Made by a program: the position numbers and the translations under genes
In this document: piece after piece, positions 5,723 through 12,471 of the stretch
How positions within the stretch are numbered: position 1 is the stretch's first letter
Layout of the letters: the number at the start of each line of letters is the position of its first letter
From: Alphaproteobacteria bacterium
GTDB taxonomy: Bacteria; Pseudomonadota; Alphaproteobacteria; Rhizobiales; Beijerinckiaceae
Direction of reading: 5' to 3'
Length of the DNA: 13,399 nt
Assembly (NCBI GenBank): GCA_009920595.1
Contig: RFZR01000024.1
Location: 1-13,399, forward strand
The notes under the pieces: generated by a model
What the model was told of the DNA's origin: nothing
Seen by the model: only the letters and a program-made list of their open reading frames with translations
Databases searched by the model: none

Positions 5723-7341
5723 TCCGTATTGACAATATCAGTAAGCAGAATGGACACCAGATCGTGTTCATTGAAGCCTCCGCAGCTTTGCAACGTGGCG
5801 AGAAAGTCGGCCTTGTGGGTGCGAATGGCACAGGGAAAACGACGCTTTTCCGTCTCATCACTGGCGAGGAGCAACCCGATGAAGGGCAGATCAGTCTCGA
5901 TCGTGGTGTGACAATTGGCTATTTCAGCCAAGATGTCGGCGAGATGAAAGGCCGCTCCGCGATTGCCGAAGTGATGGACGGCGTTGGACCGGTGAGTGAA
6001 GTCGCCATCGAATTGAAAGCGCTTGAAAGCGCCATGGCCGATCCCGCGCGCTATGACGAGCTTGAAAGCTTGGTTGAACGCTATGGCGAAATACAGGCGA
6101 AATTCGAAGAGCTTGATGGTTATGCGCTTGAAAGCCGGGCGCGTGAAGTGCTTTCCGGTTTGAGTTTTAGTGATGAGATGATGGAAGGGGACGTCGGCGT
6201 TCTCTCCGGTGGTTGGAAAATGCGTGTGGCGCTTGCGCGCATTCTGCTCATGAAGCCCGACGCGATGCTGCTCGATGAGCCGAGCAACCATCTCGATCTT
6301 GAAAGCCTGATTTGGCTCGAACATTTTTTGAAAGCCTATGAAGGGCTTTTGATCATGACCTCGCATGATCGCGAATTCATGAATCGCGTCGTTTCAAAAA
6401 TTCTGGAAATTGATGGCGGTGAGCTCAATACCTATTCGGGGAATTATAGATTTTACGAAGAGCAGCGCGAGTTGAATGAGCGCCAACAGCAAGCGCGGTT
6501 TGAACGTCAGCAGGCGATGCTCGCAAAAGAAATCAAATTCATCGAGCGCTTCAAAGCGCGCGCGTCTCATGCGGCGCAGGTTCAAAGTCGTGTGAAAAAG
6601 CTCGAAAAGATCGATAAAATCGAACCGCCTAAACGGCGACAATCGATTCTCTTTGAATTTCCGCCTGCGCCCCGTTCAGGCGATGATGTCGCCGCGCTTA
6701 AAAATATTTATAAGGCTTATGGTAGTCGTCGCATCTATGAAGGTTTGGATTTCAGCATTCGTCGCAAAGAGCGCTGGTGTGTGATGGGCGTTAATGGTGC
6801 AGGCAAATCGACATTATTGAAATTGATCACCGGAAATACCGAGCCCGATCAAGGCAGTGTTTCTATCGGCGGCAGTGTGAAGCTCGGCTATTTTGCGCAG
6901 CACGCGATGGATGTTCTTGAGGGTGAGCATACCGTATTCGAGTCTCTTGAATCCACTTTCCCGCAAGCGGGGCAGGGTTCATTGCGCGCGCTTGCGGGTT
7001 GTTTCGGTTTTTCCGGCGACGATGTCGAGAAAAAATGTCGCGTATTATCGGGGGGCGAGAAAGCGCGATTGGCGATGGCACGCATGCTTTATGATCCGCC
7101 AAATTTTTTGGTGCTCGACGAGCCCACCAACCATCTTGATGTGATGACCAAAGACATGTTGATCAAGGCGCTTGCAGACTTTGAAGGCACGATGCTCTTT
7201 GTTTCGCATGATCGGCATTTCTTGTCGGCGCTCTCGAACCGTGTCCTTGAACTTACATCCGAGGGCGTGCGCGTTTATGGCGGCGGTTATACGGAATATG
7301 TTGCGAGTACGGGGCAGGAAGCGCCGGGCTTACATAGTTAA
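5719..7341 (+). CDS. ABC-F family ATPase (ribosome-associated, two nucleotide-binding domains)
   Basis: From this ATG the protein has 540 residues and no membrane segment, as expected for ABC-F proteins. These act on the ribosome as translation factors rather than as transporters. The first domain has Walker A GANGTGKTT (34-42), signature LSGGWKMR (162-169), Walker B MLLDEPSNHLD (183-193) and TSHD (214-217). A long charged linker, about 245-305, rich in Arg, Lys, Glu and Gln, corresponds to the inter-domain P-site tRNA-interacting helices. The second domain has GVNGAGKST (357-365), LSGGEKAR (443-450), LVLDEPTNHLD (464-474) and SHDRHF (496-501). The sequence resembles housekeeping YheS/YbiT/Uup-like members more than dedicated resistance factors, but the subgroup is not certain. 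In-frame starts at TTG 5641 and ATG 5671 would add up to 26 residues that do not resemble the family. bciA follows after 61 bp and may be co-transcribed. Confidence 0.93.
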   Translation: MIRIDNISKQNGHQIVFIEASAALQRGEKVGLVGANGTGKTTLFRLITGEEQPDEGQISLDRGVTIGYFSQDVGEMKGRSAIAEVMDGVGPVSEVAIELKALESAMADPARYDELESLVERYGEIQAKFEELDGYALESRAREVLSGLSFSDEMMEGDVGVLSGGWKMRVALARILLMKPDAMLLDEPSNHLDLESLIWLEHFLKAYEGLLIMTSHDREFMNRVVSKILEIDGGELNTYSGNYRFYEEQRELNERQQQARFERQQAMLAKEIKFIERFKARASHAAQVQSRVKKLEKIDKIEPPKRRQSILFEFPPAPRSGDDVAALKNIYKAYGSRRIYEGLDFSIRRKERWCVMGVNGAGKSTLLKLITGNTEPDQGSVSIGGSVKLGYFAQHAMDVLEGEHTVFESLESTFPQAGQGSLRALAGCFGFSGDDVEKKCRVLSGGEKARLAMARMLYDPPNFLVLDEPTNHLDVMTKDMLIKALADFEGTMLFVSHDRHFLSALSNRVLELTSEGVRVYGGGYTEYVASTGQEAPGLHS

Positions 7342-7402
7342 GGATCATCGGGGCTTTGTCTCAGCGCGTGACCCTGTTAGGGTTTTGTCGTGAGGCAAGA
7401 CC

Positions 7403-8428
7403 ATGACCGCAAGTGATTCTGATTTTGAAGCGCAGGCCGCCATAGCCGGACAAAAACGCATTTTCATGCTTGGCGCGACGGGAACAATTGGTCGCGCAAC
7501 ATTAAAGACGTTACTTGATCACGGTCATGCCGTGACGTGCTTTCTTCGTCGCAAGATCGAAACGCCCTCGAATTCTGATGTGATGCCTCAGCATCCGCGT
7601 CTCACGCTCCGTTATGGTGATGTTACGGATGCGAAATCACTGTCTGTCGACGGCTTTAATCATGAGAGTTTTGATGTGGTGGTTTCTTGCTTGGCGTCTC
7701 GCACGGGCACACCTCAGGATGCGTGGGCGATCGATTACCAAGCGCATCGTCATGTGTTGGATGCCGCAAAACAAACTGGTGCGAAGCACTTCATTTTGCT
7801 CTCCGCACTCTGCGTACAAAAGCCGCGCTTAGAATTTCAACATGCAAAGCTTGCTTTTGAAAAAGATCTGATCGATTCAGGCCTGATCTACTCAATCATA
7901 AGGCCGACGGCTTTCTTTAAATCACTCTCGGGTCAGGTTGAGCGCGTGAAAGCCGGAAAATCATTTCTTATCTTTGGCGATGGGCGTTTGACAGCGTGCA
8001 AACCGATTAGTGATCGCGATCTCGCCGTGTTCATTGTGAAGAGTCTTAGTGATCACAATCACTGGAATAAGATATTGCCGATCGGTGGTCCGGGCCCTGC
8101 AATCACACCTCTTGATCAGGGGAATTATCTTTTCTCGCGCCTTCAACGTGAACCAAAATTCAAATCGGTTCCGCTTTGGTTTATGAAATGGATCATCATG
8201 ATTTTGACTTTGATCGGTCGTGTTTATTCACGATTCGCTGATCAAGCGGAATTGGCGCGCATTGGCTATTATTATGCGACCGAGTCGATGTTAGTTCTTA
8301 ATCGAGAAACCGGCGTCTATGATGAGAATCTTACGCCTTCAACAGGGCAGGACACCCTCTTTGAGCATTATGATCAATTGATCCGCGGCAATTTACACCA
8401 TGAACGTGGTGATCATTCTGTTTTTTGA
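7403..8428 (+). CDS. bciA: 3,8-divinyl (proto)chlorophyllide a 8-vinyl reductase
   Basis: This NADPH-dependent enzyme reduces the C8 vinyl group of divinyl chlorophyllide (or protochlorophyllide) to ethyl in bacteriochlorophyll synthesis. The 341-residue protein is an atypical short-chain reductase with the dinucleotide motif GATGTIG at 24-30. Stretches I recognise from BciA/DVR are VVSCLASRTGTPQDAWAID (93-111), FQHAKLAFEKDLIDSG (145-160), RPTAFFKSLSGQ (167-178), FGDGRLTACKPISD (191-204), PIGGPGPAITP (226-236) and ELARIGYYYATESM (283-296). A GAGG sits seven bases before the ATG. A small hairpin, ACCCT-GTT-AGGGT followed by TTT (7371-7386), lies in the 61-bp gap after the ABC-F gene and could weaken read-through. 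No other bch, puf or crt gene is in the window, so bciA here lies away from the main photosynthesis cluster. The gene is good evidence for a bacteriochlorophyll-producing host. Confidence 0.95.
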   Translation: MTASDSDFEAQAAIAGQKRIFMLGATGTIGRATLKTLLDHGHAVTCFLRRKIETPSNSDVMPQHPRLTLRYGDVTDAKSLSVDGFNHESFDVVVSCLASRTGTPQDAWAIDYQAHRHVLDAAKQTGAKHFILLSALCVQKPRLEFQHAKLAFEKDLIDSGLIYSIIRPTAFFKSLSGQVERVKAGKSFLIFGDGRLTACKPISDRDLAVFIVKSLSDHNHWNKILPIGGPGPAITPLDQGNYLFSRLQREPKFKSVPLWFMKWIIMILTLIGRVYSRFADQAELARIGYYYATESMLVLNRETGVYDENLTPSTGQDTLFEHYDQLIRGNLHHERGDHSVF

Positions 8429-8434
8429 AATCTG

Positions 8435-9013
8435 TCAATCAACGCTGATCAGTGACGCGGGTCGGCCTTCAAGCCGATAAATTTTTGCCTGAAGCGCTTC
8501 GGCTTCGCTACGATCATGTGTCGTGATCACCATCGGAATTTCGAGCTTTTCTTTGGTTTTCAGAATTAAACTCTGCATTAAAGCGACACGTTCTTTGTCA
8601 AGCGAAGCAAAGGGTTCATCAAGCAGAAGAAGGTCTGGTTTTGAGGCGAGCGCCCGCGCAAAAGCAACGCGCCTCGCCATACCGAGTGAAATCTGCCGTG
8701 GGTATAGAATGCCTGCGTTTTCTAAATTTAATTCTTTCAGAAGATGATTGCTCGGACCTGCCATTTCAATATTTTCTTTAACAGTTTTCCACGGCAGCAA
8801 GCGCGGTTCTTGAAACATCATGCCGATCTTTGGATTTTTATTTGCGTATTGGTGGTCATCCGTCTCAAGACCGGCCATGAGTTTCAAAAGCGTTGTTTTT
8901 CCTGAGCCCGAAGGGCCCATCAGGACAATGATCTGATTTTTTATAAGAGTCAGATTGATGGGTCCGAGAATCGTTTCTTTGCCATAGGATTTTGTGGTGA
9001 AGTTGAAATTCAT
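8435..9013 (-). CDS. ABC transporter ATP-binding protein (TauB/SsuB-like, short)
   Basis: This is the ATPase of the importer encoded by this operon. It shows Walker A GPSGSGKTT (33-41), the Q-loop in MMFQEPRLLPW (65-75), Walker B LLLLDEPFASLD (128-139) and the switch histidine in TTHD (164-167). The MFQEP.LLPW form is common in nitrate/sulfonate/taurine-type importers. At 192 residues it is clearly shorter than the roughly 250 of TauB or SsuB, and the signature motif is unusual: ISLGM (108-112) where LSGGQ is expected. Its ATG overlaps the permease stop by four bases (ATGA), a sign of translational coupling. It is the last gene of the operon and stops 6 bp from the convergent bciA stop, with no clear terminator between them. 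Confidence 0.92.
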   Translation of the reverse strand: MNFNFTTKSYGKETILGPINLTLIKNQIIVLMGPSGSGKTTLLKLMAGLETDDHQYANKNPKIGMMFQEPRLLPWKTVKENIEMAGPSNHLLKELNLENAGILYPRQISLGMARRVAFARALASKPDLLLLDEPFASLDKERVALMQSLILKTKEKLEIPMVITTHDRSEAEALQAKIYRLEGRPASLISVD

Positions 9014-9762
9014 GGCGTTTCACCCCGCCAGGCGCGCGCGCGCCTTTCCCACGGCTTGATCACAAGTCTTTCGATCAAACCGACAATCGCCATGAAGCTC
9101 AGCGTATAAACCAAAATACCTGTAAGATCGAATTGCGAGAAGAAGAGATTGATTTGAAACCCGACACCATTGCTGCGGCCGAGAAGTTCAACAACGAGCA
9201 CAATTTTCCAAATGAGGGCCAAGCCGTTACGAATGCTCGCGGCGAGATAGGGTTCTAGTTGTGGCAATGTAAAATCAGTAAATTTTTGCCATCCCTTATA
9301 GCGATAGATGGTGGCGACTTCATCAAGCATCGGATCCAATGCTCTTCGTCCTTCGCGCATGGTGATTACCGTATTGGGAATCTTATTGAGCGCAACGGCT
9401 GTGATGGCGGCGACTTCTGTCAATCCGAACCAGAGATAGCAGAACACGATGACAACCAGAGCCGGGAGATTGAGTGCAAAGATCAGCCACGGATCAAAGA
9501 ATTGATTGGCTTTATTTGATCGGCCAAGCATAAGGCCAATGGCGGTGCCAAAAACAAGCGCGATGATGAATGCAGCGATCACACGCAAAAAAGTGGCTGA
9601 GAGATGAAAGAGTAAGGCGCCGGAAGAAAGTTCCACGATAAAGGCTTTGGCGACATCGATAGGCGAAGGGAGATATCGGCTTTGCGAGAGAAAGGCGAGA
9701 CCCCCCCATATCATGATGAGAAGAAGCGTCGATAAAAAGGGAAGACGGAAGGAGCGAAACAT
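9010..9762 (-). CDS. ABC transporter permease (TauC/SsuC-like)
   Basis: This 250-residue inner-membrane protein has about six hydrophobic segments: FLSTLLLIMIWGGLAFL near the N-terminus, then RVIAAFIIALVFGTAIGLML, WLIFALNLPALVVIVFCYLW, AAITAVALNKIPN, LALIWKIVLVVELLG and ILVYTLSFMAIVGLI. The cytoplasmic EAA-type loop that contacts the ATPase is visible as EVATIYRYKGWQKFTDFTLP. This organisation is that of the BPD_transp_1 family used for sulfonate, taurine, nitrate and thiamine-precursor uptake. It lies between the binding-protein and ATPase genes, 38 bp after the former. The sequence before the ATG is pyrimidine-rich with no good ribosome binding site. The ligand cannot be read from the permease. 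Confidence 0.93.
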   Translation of the reverse strand: MFRSFRLPFLSTLLLIMIWGGLAFLSQSRYLPSPIDVAKAFIVELSSGALLFHLSATFLRVIAAFIIALVFGTAIGLMLGRSNKANQFFDPWLIFALNLPALVVIVFCYLWFGLTEVAAITAVALNKIPNTVITMREGRRALDPMLDEVATIYRYKGWQKFTDFTLPQLEPYLAASIRNGLALIWKIVLVVELLGRSNGVGFQINLFFSQFDLTGILVYTLSFMAIVGLIERLVIKPWERRARAWRGETP

Positions 9763-9800
9763 GGAGAGAGATTAAAGACTTTTATCTTCGAAGGACAGGA

Positions 9801-10775
9801 TCAAAATTCAGCAAAAGTCCCGGAAGCAAGTGTGGCATTCTCACCCCTTAGATGGGTGTCGCCACTTTCGCTAAGCGCCTGCAAAAGGCGCTCTGCCGCG
9901 ACTTTGTTTGGCATAGTGGCGGCGGGGATGCCCGCGCGAAAGCCTGCTTTCAAAGCTTCAAAATCTTGATCCGTTTCAACATTCATCAACGGTCTTAATC
10001 TTATCCATTCCGCTTCATCTTTTGCTAATATCAATTTTGCTGCTTGTGACGCGCGCGCCAGTTTTGTTGCGATCCCGCTGTGCGTTTTGGCTAGACGTTC
10101 AGAAAATACATAGCCCAAGAGCGGCGTATCGGGATCAAGCCCTAATGTTTTCGCAACATCAGACAAGGCAATAAGTTCACGCGCGCCTTTGGCTTTTAGA
10201 GGGTAAGAAAACTGCCAATAAGTCATGATCGCGTCGATATGATCCCGTTCAAACTCTTCATTGAGGAGTCGCGGTGCGGCAAAAACCGCTTCACTGTCTT
10301 TTTCAAGATCAATTGCCATCGTCTTTTTCGCAAAAGAGCGGATTAAGATCCAACTCTTGTCGGTCGGCCCACCCGCAACACCAATCTTTTTACCTTTAAG
10401 GTCCGCAAGAGTCTTGATTGATGAATTCGGTTTTATGAGCAACGCACCAATTTGCTTTGAATAGGGAATGAAGGTGTAATCCGCACCTTGCTGGCGTTGT
10501 CGTGACACCCAGATCCAATCCGTCACGATGACATCGCAGGCGCCAGCCGCAAGCATAACATCTGCGCTTTGTTTTCCCGCAACAGGGACAACGGACAAGG
10601 TGAAACCAAATTTTCGATCAAGTCCGTGATGAAGAATTGTATCGATTTCCCAGGCGACGGTTCCGCTGGCGAGTGTTGCGATACGAATGATATCCTCAGC
10701 ACGTGATTTTGTTGGTAAAGGCAGAAGCGCTGCAGCGCTTCCGGCAAGCAACATCATTCTTCGCGTGATCGGCAT
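9801..10775 (-). CDS. ABC transporter substrate-binding protein (NMT1/THI5-like), probable Tat substrate
   Basis: From ATG 10775 the protein has 324 residues and opens with a twin-arginine-type signal (TRRMMLLAG, a hydrophobic stretch, then KSRA before EDIIRIA). The longer frame, to 10832, adds 19 residues that bury the signal and overlap the dehydrogenase stop, so the shorter start is preferred although no clear ribosome binding site is seen. The mature part resembles periplasmic proteins of the NMT1/THI5-like group: IRIATLASGTVAWEID, ACDVIVTDWIWVSRQR, LADLKGKKIGVAGGPTDK and HIDAIMTYWQFSYPL. These proteins bind small organic ligands such as sulfonates, pyrimidine precursors or nitrate. The ligand here is unknown. 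The gene begins 35 bp after the sorbosone-type dehydrogenase stop, which suggests that the two functions are linked. Confidence 0.9.
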   Translation of the reverse strand: MPITRRMMLLAGSAAALLPLPTKSRAEDIIRIATLASGTVAWEIDTILHHGLDRKFGFTLSVVPVAGKQSADVMLAAGACDVIVTDWIWVSRQRQQGADYTFIPYSKQIGALLIKPNSSIKTLADLKGKKIGVAGGPTDKSWILIRSFAKKTMAIDLEKDSEAVFAAPRLLNEEFERDHIDAIMTYWQFSYPLKAKGARELIALSDVAKTLGLDPDTPLLGYVFSERLAKTHSGIATKLARASQAAKLILAKDEAEWIRLRPLMNVETDQDFEALKAGFRAGIPAATMPNKVAAERLLQALSESGDTHLRGENATLASGTFAEF

Positions 10776-10810
10776 TGCGTTGGTATCTTTAATGCGGTGA
10801 GGCGACAGCG

Positions 10811-12050
10811 TCACGCGCCCACAACGCGCCAAATCACATCACCCACATCATCGGCAACAAGGATGCCGCCGCCCGGTGCGAGCGAAACGCCCACGGGACG
10901 TCCATAGGAATAACGCTCATCAGGTGACAAGAAGCCCCACAAAATATCGCGCGGACGACCAGAAGGCTTTCCATCGCTGAAAGGCACAAAGACAACGCGA
11001 TAGCCCGACAGTGTGCTGCGATTCCAGGAGCCATGTTGACCGATGACCATACCCGCGCCGAAGCCGGGCAATGTGCCCTCCGGCAACCAACACAAACCAA
11101 GCGATGCGGTGTGACCGCCCAAAGCATAATCTGGGCGACGCGCTTTGGCGACCAATTGAGGATCTTGCGGCACGCGTTCATCAACCGTCTGTCCCCAATA
11201 GCAATAGGGCCATCCATAAAACGCGCCGTCTTCAACCTTTGTCAGATAATCGGGCGGTGTCTCATCGCCGATCCCATCGCGCTCATTCACAACCGTCCAG
11301 AGTGATTGTGTTGTGGGTTCCCACGCGACGCCTACAGGGTTGCGCAAACCACTTGCAAAAATGCGGGACTCATATGTTTTGAGATCGACCTCATAAATAC
11401 AAGCGCGACCTTCTTCCACCTCCATACCTTGTTCGGCGATATTGGAAAGCGAACCAACACCGACATAAATCTTGCTGCGATCAGGACTGAAGATCAAACT
11501 TCTCGTCCAATGGCCGCCAGGTTTGAAGCTCGCAAGTTTGCGACCGGGTCCATTCAAGCGTGTGGCATCGTTTTGGTAATCAAAGGCCATTAACGCATCG
11601 GTATTACCAACGTAAAAAACATTGTCATGCAGCGCCATGCCGAAAGGCTGATTTTGTTGATCAAGAAATGTGAAGCGTTCTTCGGCAACCCCATCACGAT
11701 TGCGATCGCGCAACAGAGTGATACGGTTAGGGCTGTCGCCAATGGCAGCCAAAGAGCGCTTCCGCAACGGCGACATCGCCATTCGGCAGAACTTCAATCC
11801 AGCGCGGATGTTTGAGGCCTGTGGCAAAGGCATTCACTTTGAGGCCCGGCGCAACCTGCGGCAGATGCCCTGTCTCCCACCCTTTTGCAGTGGGCATTTT
11901 GAGTGTGGGCAGCGCGCCTTGTGGGCGCGGCGCGGGAATGGCGGGCGCAAGGCCAATGGCCTGAGCCGGTGCCGGAATCGTAGCGCGGCGCCACAAAATC
12001 ATCAGTGAGCCGATCAAAGCAACAAAACGAGCGAAAAGCGCGGAAAACAT
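10811..12050 (-). pseudogene. Sorbosone/PQQ-type dehydrogenase, interrupted by a frameshift
   Basis: Two minus-strand frames together encode one exported protein of the L-sorbosone/glucose dehydrogenase (GSDH) beta-propeller family, whose members use PQQ in the periplasm to oxidise sugars or aldehydes. The N-terminal part (from 12050) has a membrane or signal segment, MFSALFARFVALIGSLMILW, then FATGLKHPRWIEVLPNGDVA. It runs into a stop at 11727. The rest continues in the next frame from about 11752 with GDSPNRITLLRDRNRDGVAE, then GGHWTRSLIFSPD, GLRNPVGVAWEP, GQHGSWNRSTLSGY and GRPVGVSLAPGGGILVADD. The switch falls near 11750-11756, around AAAGAG on the plus strand. The total length of 1240 bp is one base over a multiple of three, so one extra base or two missing bases would explain it. 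Start 12050 has GAGGA four bases upstream and lies below the promoter. It may be a real mutation or a sequencing error. Confidence 0.85.
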
Positions 12051-12054
12051 GAGG

Positions 12055-12059
12055 TCCTC
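12055..12059 (-). promoter_or_regulatory. Ribosome binding site deciding the dehydrogenase start
   Basis: GAGGA on the minus strand lies four bases before the ATG at 12050-12048. The longer frame from 12095 would start upstream of the predicted transcription start and would place 15 polar residues before the signal segment, so 12050 is preferred. Confidence 0.6.
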
Positions 12060-12080
12060 ATCCAGGTCGGTGTTAGGCAA

Positions 12081-12109
12081 GCTATAGGCGCGCACGGGGT
12101 CGACGACAA
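12081..12109 (-). promoter_or_regulatory. Candidate sigma-70-type promoter for the dehydrogenase and importer operon
   Basis: On the minus strand TTGTCG (12109-12104) and TATAGC (12086-12081) are exactly 17 bp apart, each matching 4 of 6 consensus positions. A start near 12074 would leave a leader of about 24 bases before the ATG at 12050. The promoter starts right at the end of the small secreted-protein gene, in a 61-bp gap. Confidence 0.4.
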
Positions 12110-12111
12110 CC

Positions 12112-12468
12112 TCATATCATGCATTCGCCATTTATCAGCTTGATCTTCAGTTGGTTCTTAGCCGGTTCAGAAATTTGCACGTCAAATTGTTCGTTTGTCG
12201 AAGTCATTTTTGTCGGTTTAGCTGACTTTGTCGGCTTAACTGGCTTAGGGAAGGTGAATGTCTCGCTGATAAATGACAGCGATATTGGCGCGCCTTGATC
12301 AACGGCAACCGTTGCTTTCATCATTGATACGGAGCATGCCCCTGTCGCAGATTTGGCCTTGTACCACCCATCATCGAGGGCGAAGGCGGTTGGTGATTGA
12401 ATGATAAGCGAGGATGACAAGGCCAAAGCCATGGTCGAATGATCCGCATAGATTGATGCTATTCTCAA
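12112..12468 (-). CDS. Small secreted protein of unknown function
   Basis: I do not recognise this 118-residue protein. It begins with TTG at 12468, three bases after the deaminase stop, or with ATG at 12432 (106 residues). Neither has a clear ribosome binding site. The first 30 residues look like a signal peptide (hydrophobic MALALSSSLIIQSPTAFA, cleavage probably after the last Ala). The mature part starts LDDGWYKAKSATGACSVSMM, holds a Pro/Lys/Thr-rich stretch at about 74-87 (PKPVKPTKSAKPTK) like a short periplasmic linker, and ends NGECMI. Two cysteines, Cys45 and Cys116, near the two ends of the mature chain could form a disulfide. Its position just after the deaminase suggests co-transcription but says nothing about function. 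Confidence 0.65.
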   Translation of the reverse strand: MRIASIYADHSTMALALSSSLIIQSPTAFALDDGWYKAKSATGACSVSMMKATVAVDQGAPISLSFISETFTFPKPVKPTKSAKPTKMTSTNEQFDVQISEPAKNQLKIKLINGECMI

Positions 12469-12471
12469 AAA

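Noticed and set aside
5635..6366. 243-codon minus-strand frame opposite the ABC-F gene
   Set aside because: It lies antisense to conserved Walker and signature motifs, so it is a shadow frame.
7371..7386. Terminator between the ABC-F gene and bciA
   Set aside because: ACCCT-GTT-AGGGT with TTT has a 5-bp stem and 3-base loop, too weak to call as a full terminator. Mentioned under bciA.
8462..8485. Terminator for bciA inside the end of the importer ATPase gene
   Set aside because: The stem TCGGC/GCCGA is only 5 bp and the T run is separated from it by four bases (TAAA). It is also fixed by ATPase coding sequence, so support is too weak.
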